Below the pieces are notes generated by a model. It was given only the letters and a program-made list of their open reading frames with translations, was not told the origin of the DNA and ran no database searches. Made by a program: the position numbers and the translations under genes. A stretch of 64,000 nt of DNA from Marinobacter salarius (GTDB lineage: Bacteria; Pseudomonadota; Gammaproteobacteria; Pseudomonadales; Oleiphilaceae), in NCBI GenBank assembly GCA_000831005.1, contig CP007152.1, positions 558,001-622,000 of the forward strand. Reading direction: 5' to 3'. Below, piece by piece: positions 29,690 through 39,688 of this stretch. The first letter of the stretch is position 1; every line of letters starts with the position of its first letter.

Positions 29690-30430
29690 CTATTCCATCA
29701 GTTCTCCGGCAATAAACGCTTGCCCCTCCCGCGAGACGGGGCTATTGAAAAAGGTTTCGGCAGAGGTGTGTTCACACACTTTCCCGCCAGAGAGAAACAA
29801 CACATCCCCGGCAAGGCGCCTCGCCTGATGCAGATCGTGAGTGGTCATGACGATGCGCGTTCCCCGCTGATGAAACTCGCGTACCGCGGCCTCCACGCCT
29901 TTAATCGCCGCCGGGTCGAGTGCGGAGGTAGGTTCATCCAGAAACAGCACCTGGGGAGCAAGTACCCAGCACGGGCCAGTGCCAGGCGCTGCTGCTCGCC
30001 GCCGGAGAGTACGCGCGCGGGCGTGTTTGCGCACGGGGTCAGCCCAAAATGCTCAAGCGCCTCACAAGCGATCTTTGTACGTGTCTTGCGGGGGACATTA
30101 TTCACGCTAACGCGTGAACGAGATTCGCCAAGGCTGAGCGGCGCAACAGTACCGGTTGCTGGAACACCATCGCTTGGCGGGGGCGTCTCTCAATTGACCA
30201 GGCCACCCGTCCCTGAGTCGGTGGGAGCAAACCGTGAGCCAGCCGCAACAGAAGACTCTTGCCCGCCCCGTTAGGCCCCATCACCAGGGTGGGGCCGGTG
30301 CCGTCCAGGGTGAATGAGCAGGGGCCCAGCAGTGCCTTACCCTGCTGGCTGAAGCTACGCCATCAAAACGCAGCGTTGGTGGCGGAAGGAGGGCAGCCGA
30401 AGCAAGGAGTGGAACGTTAAATGAAGTCAT
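29690..30430 (-). CDS. tupC: Tungstate ABC transporter ATP-binding protein (three frameshifts)
   Basis: About 247 residues after repair. Walker A MGPNGAGKSLLLRL, Q loop MVFQQPVLLRRSALANLVH, signature VLSGGEQQRLALARA, Walker B LFLDEPTSALDP, and TTHDLHQARRLAGDV. Single bases are lost near 30347, near 30106 (gcgtgaat for gcggtgaat) and near 29985 (gctggg for gcttggg). The ATG overlaps the tupB stop as ATGA. Confidence 0.86.
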
Positions 30431-31125
30431 CCTATCCGCCTTCTGGTCAGTTCACCTACCAAAAAGGCACCTGCGTTGATCAGCATGACCAGCGTCAGCA
30501 GCACGATTCCCAGCCCCAGCGCCAAGGGCAGGTTGCCCTTGCCGGTTTCCAGCACAATGGCGGTGGTCATGACCCGCGTGACCCCATCAATATTGCCGCC
30601 CACCATCATCACCGCGCCCACTTCGGCGCTGGCGCGGCCAAAGCCGGCGAGCAGAACAGTCAATAGCGCAAAACGGGCATCCCACAGCAGGGTGGGCATC
30701 ATGCGTGAACGGGACATACCCAGTGACATAAACTGCTCGCGGTATTCACCCAGAAGCTCTTCCACCTTCTGGCGCGAGAGCGCGGCCAGAATCGGTAACA
30801 CCAGTACCACCTGGGCAATGACCATGGCCCCGGGTGTAAACAGGAACCCCCACTCACCCAGCGGGCCGGCTCGCGAGAGCAGTAAATAGACGGCGAGCCC
30901 AGCCACCACCGGCGGCAATCCCATCAGGGCATTGAGCACGACAATCATGACGCTGCGCCCGGGGAAGCGCCACAGTGCCACCGCCGCCCCGAGGGGAAAC
31001 CCCAGCACAGCCGCGATCAGTACCGCCAGAAGCGACACCTGCAGCGAAAGCGCCACGATCTGAAAGAGCGAAGCGTCGAGGTTTAGCAGTAGCGACAGCG
31101 CTACGTAAAACGCATTATTTTCCAC
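30427..31125 (-). CDS. tupB: Tungstate ABC transporter permease
   Basis: A 232-residue inner-membrane protein with five to six hydrophobic segments and the EAA-type loop FMSLGMSRSRMMPTLLWDA; conserved GFGRASAEVGAVMMVGGNI is typical of TupB/ModB permeases. First gene of the minus-strand operon, divergent from the regulator at 31242. Confidence 0.93.
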   Translation of the reverse strand: MENNAFYVALSLLLNLDASLFQIVALSLQVSLLAVLIAAVLGFPLGAAVALWRFPGRSVMIVVLNALMGLPPVVAGLAVYLLLSRAGPLGEWGFLFTPGAMVIAQVVLVLPILAALSRQKVEELLGEYREQFMSLGMSRSRMMPTLLWDARFALLTVLLAGFGRASAEVGAVMMVGGNIDGVTRVMTTAIVLETGKGNLPLALGLGIVLLTLVMLINAGAFLVGELTRRRIG

Positions 31126-31241
31126 AGCTGCGTCTCCTTGTTATTGAGCATCGTGGAGTTTCTGACTACGCTTTGCACAGCCTGTTGAAAAATATGCAGC
31201 TAAAAACAGTTTAGTGCTTTTCCAGGCGGCAGGAGAGATCA

Positions 31242-32126
31242 ATGACGCTTCCCGCTTACCTCACCACGGCCGAAGCTGCCGAGTATCTGCGCCTGAAAGA
31301 GCGCAAAGTCTATGATCTGGTCAGCCAGGGCGTCATTCCCTGTGTGCGGGTGACCGGAAAGCTGTTGTTTCCACGCCAGCGTATTGATCTGTGGTTGATG
31401 AACCACCTGGAAGGTGACGACGCTGTCAGTTCGCCGACCCCGCCGGTCCTGGCAGGCAGCCAGGATCCATTGTTGGAGTGGGCGGTGAAAGAGAGCGGCG
31501 CGGAACTGGCGCTGCTGTGCCAGGGGAGTGGTGATGGCGTACAACGGTTAATCGCCGGTCGCGCAATGCTCGCGGGGATGCATATCTGGCACGCCGATAG
31601 CCGGGACTACAATGATCCTGTCACGTTGGGGCTGAGTGGCATGCGTGACCTGGTGCTGATTCGCTGGGCGAAGCGCCAGCAGGGGCTCCTGTTAGCCGCC
31701 GATAACCCTCACCGACTCGCCCGCTTGGAGGATATCGCCCGCCCGGGCATACGTCTCGCGCATCGCCAGCCTGATGCCGGCGTTAGCCATTTACTGCAGA
31801 GCTTGCTTGCTCGACACCGCATAGATGCCGAACACCTCACGTGGGCAACACATCCGTCGCTTAGCGAAGACGATCTCGCCTTGGCCATTCGACAGGGCGA
31901 ATCGGATGTTGGCGTGGGAATCGAAGCGGCGGCGCGGCGCCAGGGGCTCGCTTTTATACCTTTGCAGCAGGAGCATTTTGATCTGGCTATGCGCCGGCGC
32001 CACTATTTTGATCCGGCCATGCAGAGGCTGCTGGCGTTTGCCGGTAGCGAGCGCTTCGTCCAGCGCGCCGAGGCGTTGGGCGGTTACGACATCACCGAGT
32101 TGGGACATGTCGTCTATAACGCGTGA
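31242..32126 (+). CDS. Excisionase-type HTH regulator with PBP-like sensor domain
   Basis: 294 residues: N-terminal HTH_17 domain (LTTAEAAEYLRLKERKVYDL) and a C-terminal cytoplasmic periplasmic-binding-protein-like domain (PF12727 type) with DVGVGIEAAARRQGLAFIPL. Such proteins control molybdate or tungstate genes by binding the oxyanion. Divergent from tupBCA across 116 bases, so the likely target is that gap. Confidence 0.85.
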   Translation: MTLPAYLTTAEAAEYLRLKERKVYDLVSQGVIPCVRVTGKLLFPRQRIDLWLMNHLEGDDAVSSPTPPVLAGSQDPLLEWAVKESGAELALLCQGSGDGVQRLIAGRAMLAGMHIWHADSRDYNDPVTLGLSGMRDLVLIRWAKRQQGLLLAADNPHRLARLEDIARPGIRLAHRQPDAGVSHLLQSLLARHRIDAEHLTWATHPSLSEDDLALAIRQGESDVGVGIEAAARRQGLAFIPLQQEHFDLAMRRRHYFDPAMQRLLAFAGSERFVQRAEALGGYDITELGHVVYNA

Positions 32127-32177
32127 GAGTTGCCAATAATAACGTTAATAAAAACTGGCCAAGAATCAGGAGCGCGC

Positions 32178-32961
32178 ATGCCCTTGAACCCGAAAGATTC
32201 AGTGAAGGAGGTCAGCGGGGCGCTGGGTGACATCGGTACCTTGCTGCCACTGAGTCTTGGAGCAATTGGCGTGGCAGGGTTGGCACCGATACCCGTAATG
32301 CTGGGGTTTGCCGCGTTCTACATTGCAACGGGGTTGTACTATCGGCTGCCGATACCGGTACAACCCATGAAAGCGGTTGCTGCGCTGTTGCTGACCACCG
32401 AGGTGACGTCCCAGAGCCTGGTCGCCAGCGGTGTGCTGGCAGCAGGCGATGTCCATGCTGGTGTTCCCTCAACTGGCGCTTACGATCACCAATGCCATCG
32501 TACTGACCGCCTTGGTGGTTGGGGATTACTTCGGTGAGCAATCTCATCGCGTGTCGCCAGCCCGACTGTCGGTGACGACGGGCTTGGCGAACCTGTTTCT
32601 CGTTCCGCTCGGCGCCCTGCCCATGTGTCATGGCGCCGGAGGCGTGGCCGCGCACCATCGTTTCGGTGCCGGAACCGGCATGGCTCCCATTGTGCTGGGA
32701 ACCGCTTTGCTCATGGTTGCTTTCCTGCCGGGGGGCTATCATTGATCGCTGCCATTCCGGTGGTGGGTCTCGGGGCCTTGTTGTTGGTAGCGGCTGTAGA
32801 GCTTGCCATGTCCAGGCGTCTCTGGGCCGCGAAGCCGTCTTGCTGGCCGGTTATCGCGACAACCGCACTGGTGACCGTCTGGGCCGACCCCTTGTTCGGG
32901 CTTCTGGCGGGTGTGGTTGCGGAAACAGTTCGGGCGGCTTGGGTGCGAGGAAACAGGGTAG
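32178..32961 (+). CDS. MOT1-type molybdate/sulfate transporter (frameshifted, shortened)
   Basis: N-terminal VSGALGDIGTLLPLSLGAIG and YYRLPIPVQPMKAVAALLL, and C-terminal PQLALTITNAIVLTALVVGD and PMCHGAGGVAAHHRFGAGTG are the two hallmark halves of the MOT1 family. Frames change near 32450 and near 32740. The roughly 120 residues that family members carry between the halves are missing, so this is not only a single-base slip. No stop separates it in frame from the DUF3565 gene; a TAG at 32959-32961 in another frame may be the true end. Location next to the tungstate regulator supports an oxyanion substrate. Confidence 0.7.
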
Positions 32962-32972
32962 GATCGGAACTT

Positions 32973-33182
32973 ATGAAACAACCCATCACTGGCTATCACA
33001 AAGACAAGGAAAACCACTGGGTCGCTCAGTTGGCATGCGGCCATAATCAGCATGTGCGTCATTCGCCGCCTTGGGTGAACCGCCCTTGGGTCACTTCGGC
33101 GGTAGGTAGAGAGTCGATGCTGGAGCTTGAGCTTGACTGCAGGAAATGTGAAGAAGGTGCGCTGCCGGATGATCAACCGTGA
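32973..33182 (+). CDS. DUF3565 family protein
   Basis: 69 residues: MKQPITGYHKDKENHWVAQL, CGHNQHVRHSPPWVNRPWV, ELDCRKCEEG. The Cys-His and CxxC positions suggest zinc binding. The family normally stands alone, so the apparent in-frame fusion to the transporter is probably an artefact of a lost stop. ATG 32973 matches the family start. Confidence 0.75.
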   Translation: MKQPITGYHKDKENHWVAQLACGHNQHVRHSPPWVNRPWVTSAVGRESMLELELDCRKCEEGALPDDQP

Positions 33183-33235
33183 TCAGGTTATCGATAGTGT
33201 CCACTTATTCTCTAGCGGATACGGGTTCTACCCCG

Positions 33236-34190
33236 TTACTCGGACGCACCGCGACGCAGAGTCCGTGCTGGTGTTTCACCAAAACGGGCTCGGTAGGCGC
33301 GGGAAAAGTTACTCACATAACCGTAGCCGACCTTGTCTGCCACGACTTTGACAGGGTGGCTGCCGTCTTCCAGAAGACGAAGAGCCAGCTTCATGCGTTC
33401 ATTGCGGATAAATTCGGCGCAAGTCTGGTCGTGCTTTTGTTTGAACAACTGGTCCAGTCGGCTTTCGGTCAGTCCCACCCGATCGGCCAGGGCCGGGATG
33501 GACAGCGTGGAGTCCAGGGCGCCGCTAATCTGATCCAGAAGATCCTGGTAGGCCTGCTCTTCCCACGGCGGCAGTGTGTCATCGGCGTCGGAGCCTTCCT
33601 CAAATCCTTCAATCAGTTCAGACAAAAAGAGGTTGGCGATGGCTTCCAGCTTCAAGTCGCGGCAAGCGCCATTGGCGTGGTGAGAAAACAATCCAGAGCC
33701 AGTTGCCGTAAACGCGCGCTCGGCGTCATGGTGCGAATATGGCAGCTATCCCCATAGGGCACGTCAAATGCCTTGAGGGTGGCGGGCAAATTGCCGCCGA
33801 AGCGTGGGCGCAATGTGCTCAATGTGGAAGACGCACCAACATGACGAACCAGTTGCCCTTTGTGCAGTTGGAACTGCGAGCCCTGCTGGTCAACGCGCAT
33901 CAGCAAGGCCGCGTCAGGGTGGAGCGTATGGCGCTCCCCATTGGGGCAAGCCAGTTCCGACTGTCCCTGTAGATGCAGGGCGCTCTCGATCCAGGGTTCG
34001 GTAGAGGATCCCTGCATGTCAAGAAAACAGTCTTCCAGCACCTCGTATTCCAGCCGGTCAACACAATGCCACTGGCAAACTGAAGCCGCTCCATGCGCCC
34101 ACGAACGCCGGGGATATCAAAAGTGTTCCCGCCGGACATATTCAAAGTATGAATGCTGCCCTGCAATGAAAGGTCGTCCAGCTTTTTCAT
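33236..34190 (-). CDS. AraC family transcriptional regulator (two frameshifts)
   Basis: About 318 residues after repair. The C-terminal AraC domain is clear: IPALADRVGLTESRLDQLFK and VKVVADKVGYGYVSNFSRAY, then RFGETPARTL. The N-terminal sensor is weakly conserved, resembling PchR-type regulators. Frames change near 34062 (one C lost) and near 33690. Target unknown; it converges on DUF3565 and is divergent from the autotransporter-like gene. Confidence 0.82.
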
Positions 34191-34359
34191 GATGATGCGC
34201 CATGATTTGTGTTTCTAGGGTTTCCCGCCCTTGGCCGGCGTATGACTGCGGCGAAAAATGATAAAACTCCGGAAAGTGATAAAAACAATAAGTAGTTCTT
34301 GCCCATCCCGCCTTCTACCCTACATCGCTTATAACAGAAAATTATATGTCGGAGTCGTT

Positions 34360-36411
34360 ATGTCGCTCATCATTCAGCGCCGTATTGGGGGCATTGCCTT
34401 GCCCGTGTTGGATTCTACTCTGTTTCCAGCGCGACTTTTTCTTTCCTGTTGTTGATCTCGGTGCCGGCCTGTTCCGCGCCGGATGGTGCTGATGGCACAG
34501 GCCATGACGGTACCACCGGGGGGCGTGGTGAGAATGGCTACCATGGCAGCCTGTTCAGTAACGGCGGAGACGGCGGCGACGGCATGAGCCTGCTGTTTAC
34601 CGGGGCGCGCCGATATTTGGCTGCTGAATTACCTGCCGGGGTAGATTGGGCAACGGACCTGACAACGCTGGCCGGCATCAATGATGGTGATCAGTTCAGT
34701 GTGACGGTCGACGGTGTTATATCGATTATTACCATTAACACCAATGTCCGATTTATCGCACTGGCGAGTGCGATTGATACGGTGCTGGAGCCCTATGGAA
34801 TGAGCAGCTACGGTTTCAATCGCGCATCGGATGGCTGCACGCTGGATCTGCAGGGCAGCAGGAACTTTCTGTCTATGGAGCTGGCGAATGTAACCGGAAC
34901 GCCGCTTTCCACCACAGGGTTCGACTTTGGTGCCGTGCCGGTGATTGTGGGCAGCAGCCCTCCGCCTTTTGAGCATTGCGGTAACGGCGGGGCCGGCGGG
35001 AAGTCTGACTATTTAATGGTAACGGCGGCTAAGGTGGCGATGGCGGCGCAGGGATCCTGGTAGACGCCAGCGCCAATATTCGTATCGACGCCGGTGCTCA
35101 GGTGCTGGGTGGTTACTGCATCACCGATTCCGCCCTGGCGGTGACCCAGGTCGGTACGGTCAATGCGGGTGCCAACCAAGCAACGGCGGCTCACTTTGTC
35201 AGTGGTGACAATCGCCTGACCCTAGAAAACGGTTATACTGGGCGGCAATGGTGCAAGCTGAATGGCAATAATGATGTGTTGGCACTGGGCGGCAGCGCTG
35301 ATGGCACCTTTGATACTTCGTTAGTTGGAACGGATGCCTCCGATATTTTTCGTAGATTCGAATCTTTTGAAAAGCCGGTGGCAGCGCCTGGACGTTAACG
35401 GAAGGCACTGCTCAGGACTGATGGGTGAGTGAGGGGGGGGCACTTCGGTCTGATTGGCTCGGACGTCATCTGGACTGGCGACCATACCTTTACTGGCTCT
35501 GCCGTTCTTAACAATGGTGCGAGCCTTTCCCTTGGTGCCGCCGGCAATACCGGTTCCATTGTGGGGGATCTGCACTTCAGTCGTGTCAGCACCCTGGAAA
35601 TCAATCGGGCCAACGACTACCTCTATGACGGTGCAATTTCTGGTGACGGTAACCTGATCAAGAACGGCGCCATGAATGGGGTGGGTTTTACCGTGAACAG
35701 AGGTGGCCTGCTGGGCGGCAGCGGCGCACTGGGCAATACCACGGTGCAATCCGGCGGCCCCCCTGGCGCCGGGCGAAGGCTTGGGCACGCTCACCGTCGA
35801 CGGCAACCTGACCCTGGCCCAGGGCAGCCTGCTGGATTTCGAGTTTGGTGCGCCAAGCGTTGATTTCTCGACACCGGGCTCCAGCGACAGTGTTTCCATC
35901 AACGGCGATCTGGCTATCAATGGTGCCACGCTGACCCTGAACGACACCGGCAGCTTTGGTCGGGGCCTGTACCGCCTGTTTGATTACACCGGCTCCCTTT
36001 CCGGAAGCAACGGTGGCCTGCAGCTGGCCAGCCCGGATCCGTCCTACGGCCTGCAATACCTTACCGGCGACAAACAGATCAACCTGATCAACACCGGTGG
36101 CACCACGTTGAATTTCTGGAACGCCAACGGCTTGGCCAGCGGCACTACCCAGGGCGGCGGCGACGGCACCTGGACAGCGACGAATTCCGTCTGGACCGAT
36201 GCCAGCGGTTCTGTCACCGGTCCCATGATCCCCAGCCCCGGCTTTGCCATCTTTGCGGGGGATGCCGGCACCGTAAAGGTATCTGATGTGGATGGCGCGG
36301 TGGAAGCCGACGGCCAGTAGTGGCTATCAGGCCACCATCGACAGTGTGATCAGCGGCAACAACGGCTTGATGAAAACCGGCGAAGGCACGCTGGTTCTGG
36401 AGAACCACAGA
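34360..36411 (+). pseudogene. Autotransporter-like passenger gene, frameshifted and truncated
   Basis: Starts with a ribosome site (GGAG, five bases before ATG 34360) and a signal-like N terminus (SFLLLISVPACSA in a shifted frame). Pieces in changing frames show Gly/Asn-rich loops (GGDGGDG), VLNNGASLSLGAAGNTGSIV, TLAPGEGLGTLTVDGNLTL and GNNGLMKTGEGTLVLEN, which are autotransporter-associated beta-strand repeats. Frame changes occur near 34380, 35010, 35390, 35755 and 36320, and some gaps lack the residues such repeats usually have. After 36411 the sequence is unrelated and no beta-barrel domain follows, so it cannot make a complete adhesin. Confidence 0.7.
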
Positions 36412-37061
36412 GTGGACGAAAGAACTGGCTGTGTCGGAATGTGATGTGAGCATCACCGGGCAGCCACAGGTCGTGGCTGAGCTCGCACCAGAGCATGAAC
36501 CAGAACCTGAAGAGCTTACGGTAACGACACGGCCCACGGCGAGGATAGCTCGGTGACCGGGCAAGGTTGCAAAGGCAAGAGAGGTGATGATCTTAAAGAC
36601 TGCCACAAGCCCGATCGCCGGGTCACGTTGTTGTTGGCTTCGCGAGTTCCGAGTTTTGGCGAAGAGGCAGGCATTAGCGCAGATGAACCATGACGAGCTG
36701 GAAAAGCAGATTTTCCGATCAAGATTGAAAAGGGATCTGTCGTGGTAAAATCGGTTGTGGAAAGGGCTGGAACCCCGTGGTACTCCCGAGTGAGAATTTC
36801 TGATTCCTCAAGAATGACCTTTGATTCGCTGCGCTGGATGGAGTTCACCCTAGCGAAGGTAAACGAGTCGTTGAGGTGCAGTCAGAAGAAACTGATCCAA
36901 GTTGGTGCCCGGTATTTCTTGGAGCGGGGTGAAGCTTTCATAAATGTTAGTTAAAACAATGGACTGAAAAACCTGAGCAGTTGGCCAGCTTTTTGCTGTG
37001 ACCGTCTAGTAAGCGATTTAAACCAAAACGCGAAATGAAACAAAAGCTCAGGAGATTATCC
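36412..37061. other. Unassigned segment between the passenger remnant and the BMP gene
   Basis: No known gene is recognised. One plus-strand frame runs on from the passenger junction (gag tgg acg) to a stop at 36541 and reads EWTKELAVSECDVSITG, then VVAELAPEHEPEPEELTV, which looks like the tail of some protein. A 53-residue frame at 36587-36748 (MILKTATSPIAGSRCCWL...) has GAGAGGTG before its ATG and could be a small gene. The last 80 bases hold a sigma-54-type promoter (36982-36997). The segment may be the remains of an insertion. Confidence 0.4.
36982..36997 (+). promoter_or_regulatory. Sigma-54-type promoter for the BMP gene
   Basis: TGGCCAGCTTTTTGCT: GG and GC are exactly 10 bases apart and TTGCT matches the -12 element. 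It lies 65 bases before the BMP ATG. A weak GTGACC-N4-AGTAAG sequence follows at 36998-37013. Confidence 0.6.
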
Positions 37062-38129
37062 ATGAAACCCAAATCTAGCCTGGTACTTGCTGCCACACTC
37101 AGTATGTCCATGTCCGTACTGGCAGAAGACCCCATGAAGGTTGGCTTCGTTTACGTTGGTCCCGTCGGGGATCACGGCTGGAGCTATCAGCATGACTTGG
37201 GGCGTCTGGCCCTTGAAGAGCATTTTGGCGATAAAGTGTCTACCACCTATGTCGAGAACGTGAGTGAGGGTGCTGACGCAGAGCGTACCATTCGGCGACT
37301 CGCTCAGGCCGGCAATGATGTAATCTTCACCACCTCCTTTGGATTCATGAATCCGACGGCCCGTGTAGCAGAGCAATTTCCCGACATTACCTTCCTGCAT
37401 GCCACGGGGTACAAGCGAGGTGAAAACCTTGGCACCTACTTGTCCGTCACCTATGAAGGTCGCTATGTCACTGGAACGGCCGCTGGTCTGGTGACCGAAA
37501 CCGATACCCTGGGCTATATCGCCTCTTTCCCTATTCCAGAAGTCATTCGCGACATCAACGCCGTGTACTTGGGTGCCAAGGAGGTGAATCCGGATATTGA
37601 GCTCAAGGTCGTTTGGGTCAACACCTGGTTCGACCCGGCTAAAGAAGCTGATGCAGCCAATGCCCTGATGGACCAGGGGGTAGACGTGATTATTCAGCAC
37701 ACCGACAGCCCGGCACCGCTGATTGCAGCAGACAAGCGAGGCAATTGGGGTGTTGGTCAGGCCTCTGATATGCGGAAGTTTGGTGGCGATGCGCACCTGT
37801 TGTCTGTGGTAAATGACTGGGCGCCGTACTATATCGATACCGTGCAGTCGGTCATGGACGGGGCCTGGGAGCCGGCCGATTACTGGGGCGGGATTTCTGA
37901 CGACGTGATTCAGGTGGTTGGTATCTCAGAGCGCCTGACCGATGAACAGCGCGCCAAAGTGAATTCGGTAATGGAGTCAATCGACAAGGGTGAGTTCCAT
38001 CCGTTCACTGGTCCCCTGAAAGACCAGTCGGGCGAACTTCGGGTGCCTGAAGGTGTTTCAATGACCAAGGAAGAGTTGGCTGGCATGAACTGGTACGTTG
38101 AAGGTATGACCGCTACGCTGCCGCAATAA
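37062..38129 (+). CDS. BMP family ABC transporter substrate-binding protein
   Basis: Periplasmic PnrA-like lipoprotein-family binding protein, about 355 residues, with signal peptide (SLVLAATLSMSMSVLAED) and the fold motifs VGFVYVGPVGDHGWSYQHD, TTSFGFMNPT, LGYIASFPIPEVIRDINAVY, VDVIIQHTDSPAPL. These proteins bind purine nucleosides or bases. Its ATPase and two permeases lie 12 kb away (49242-52788), so it works with them as a split system. ATG 37062 follows AGGAG at 8 bases. A sigma-54-type promoter precedes it and a terminator follows. Confidence 0.93.
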   Translation: MKPKSSLVLAATLSMSMSVLAEDPMKVGFVYVGPVGDHGWSYQHDLGRLALEEHFGDKVSTTYVENVSEGADAERTIRRLAQAGNDVIFTTSFGFMNPTARVAEQFPDITFLHATGYKRGENLGTYLSVTYEGRYVTGTAAGLVTETDTLGYIASFPIPEVIRDINAVYLGAKEVNPDIELKVVWVNTWFDPAKEADAANALMDQGVDVIIQHTDSPAPLIAADKRGNWGVGQASDMRKFGGDAHLLSVVNDWAPYYIDTVQSVMDGAWEPADYWGGISDDVIQVVGISERLTDEQRAKVNSVMESIDKGEFHPFTGPLKDQSGELRVPEGVSMTKEELAGMNWYVEGMTATLPQ

Positions 38130-38151
38130 AAGCTTGCGCTTTTGCCCATAA

Positions 38152-38184
38152 AAAGCCAGCAGGTAAGTGCCTGCCGGCTTTATT
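38152..38184. terminator. Terminator between convergent BMP and 8-oxoguanine deaminase genes
   Basis: aaagccagcagg (38152-38163) pairs with cctgccggcttt (38170-38181), one G-U pair, short loop, followed by tatta; A and T tails on both sides let it act in both directions. Confidence 0.8.
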
Positions 38185-38199
38185 ATGGGAAGTGCTTGT

Positions 38200-39561
38200 T
38201 CAGGCGTTTTTCAGGAGTGCCGCAACGCTATTCCGGACGCTTCGTGTCAAGTCCGCTTCGTCAAGGCCGGCGACACATCCGTCGCTGACGATGCGCTTGC
38301 CGTGTATAAAACTGTGCTTGACGTGTACCGGCTCACCGCACATAAGCGGTGACATCAGTGGAGCGTGCACGCCTGCAAAGCGTGGATTGTTGACGTCATA
38401 CAGCACCAGGTCCGCCGCTTTTCCGACGGCCAGGCTACCGGTATTTTCCAGACCAAGGAGGTCTGCGCCACCCTGGCTTCCCCATTCAAGAACCTGCTCC
38501 AGTGTCGTGGCATCGGGCCCGTTCTGAGCCCGGTGAATTAACCAGGTCAGGTTCAGTTCCTGCAGCATCGATCCGGATTCGGCAGAGGCCGAACCGTCTA
38601 CTCCCAGGGAAATGGGCACACCGGCTTCAGCCATCAGGATCACCGGGGCAATCCCGCTGCCAAGGCGGCAGTTTGAGGTGGGGCAGTGCGCGATGCCGGT
38701 CTGGGTGGCGGCGAGGCGTTCGATGGCATGAGCGTCACTGTGAACCAGATGCGCGTACCAGACGTCCTTCCCCAGCCAACCGCAGGATTCCGCATAATCG
38801 ATCGCGCTCTGACCATATCTCTTATGGGCCTGAATTTCGTCGAAGTCTACCTCCAGCAAGTGCGAGTGCATTCTCAGTTTGTTTTCCCGTGCCCATTGCG
38901 CCTGGGCTTTCAGGCCTTCCGGAGAACTGGAATGGATCAGGCTGGTCGGCGCCACAACCAGTTTTTTCATGGCGTCTGGCCCGGCTTGATGGTGTTTTTT
39001 TCGGGTTGTGTCGAGGCGGTCGATGATTTGGTCGATACTTTCCGGCTCGATCTTGTGTTCGATCATGCCTTCATGGGAGCCGGTTTCCGTGGCGCTGCCC
39101 CGGCACAGAACCATCCGGATGCCGAGTTCCTCGGCGGCCTGCCAGACGGCGTCTTCCAACTCCGAGCTGGTGGTGCTGTGGTAAAGGTAATGGTGGTCGG
39201 CACAAGTGGTGGCGCCGGAACGAATCAGTTCATACAGTCCCAGACGAGCGGCATGGTACATAAGTTCTGGCGTCACCTTTGGCCAGAAGCGGTAGGGTAC
39301 GCTGCTGAGCCAGCCTCCAAGATCCTGATTCAGCCCTTCCGGTACGCCCTTCATGATGGACTGGGCAAGGTGATGGTGGGTATTCACCAACCCTGGCCAG
39401 ACCACGCAGCCGGACGCATCAATGACGGTTTCCGGGGCCTCCTGTGTGGGGGCGAGGGCGTTGCCCAGCTCGGTAATGTATCCGCCCCGGATGCGCAGGT
39501 CCCGGGCATCCGAAAACCCGGTGGACGCGACTGCGACGGCGTTCTTGATAAGGTAGTCCAA
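38200..39561 (-). CDS. 8-oxoguanine deaminase
   Basis: Amidohydrolase of 453 residues, similar to Pseudomonas PA0142, converting 8-oxoguanine to urate. Metal ligands: NTHHHLAQS, HSHLLEVDF, WYAHLVHSD, LGVDGSAS; the TTCADHHYLYHS segment is typical of this subgroup. Product urate feeds PuuD. Divergent from the oxygenase at 40094 with a shared control region carrying NtrC, sigma-54 and RutR-like sites. Confidence 0.88.
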   Translation of the reverse strand: MDYLIKNAVAVASTGFSDARDLRIRGGYITELGNALAPTQEAPETVIDASGCVVWPGLVNTHHHLAQSIMKGVPEGLNQDLGGWLSSVPYRFWPKVTPELMYHAARLGLYELIRSGATTCADHHYLYHSTTSSELEDAVWQAAEELGIRMVLCRGSATETGSHEGMIEHKIEPESIDQIIDRLDTTRKKHHQAGPDAMKKLVVAPTSLIHSSSPEGLKAQAQWARENKLRMHSHLLEVDFDEIQAHKRYGQSAIDYAESCGWLGKDVWYAHLVHSDAHAIERLAATQTGIAHCPTSNCRLGSGIAPVILMAEAGVPISLGVDGSASAESGSMLQELNLTWLIHRAQNGPDATTLEQVLEWGSQGGADLLGLENTGSLAVGKAADLVLYDVNNPRFAGVHAPLMSPLMCGEPVHVKHSFIHGKRIVSDGCVAGLDEADLTRSVRNSVAALLKNA

Positions 39562-39668
39562 TGGTTGCTCCTCTCGATGTTCAAGAGCAATGTCCCGAGG
39601 TGTTGCCGGTATCGCGCGTTCCTCTGACCGCTTCTACTCTTCTGAATGGTGGTTACCCCGGACTGCAA

Positions 39669-39684
39669 TGCAAGATTGCGGCCA
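39669..39684 (-). promoter_or_regulatory. Sigma-54-type promoter for 8-oxoguanine deaminase
   Basis: Minus strand TGGCCGCAATCTTGCA: GG-N10-GC spacing exact, TTGCA perfect. Transcription would start near 39658, about 97 bases before the ATG. Confidence 0.65.
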
Positions 39685-39688
39685 TTTG

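Noticed and set aside
32178..33182. True transporter-DUF3565 fusion protein
   Set aside because: DUF3565 starts with its usual Met, the family stands alone, and a stop is present in a neighbouring frame just before it; a lost stop by base error is simpler.
36214..36606. Minus-strand frame of 130 codons with a hydrophobic start
   Set aside because: Ser/Thr-rich shadow with no ribosome site, spanning the junction of passenger remnant and unknown segment.
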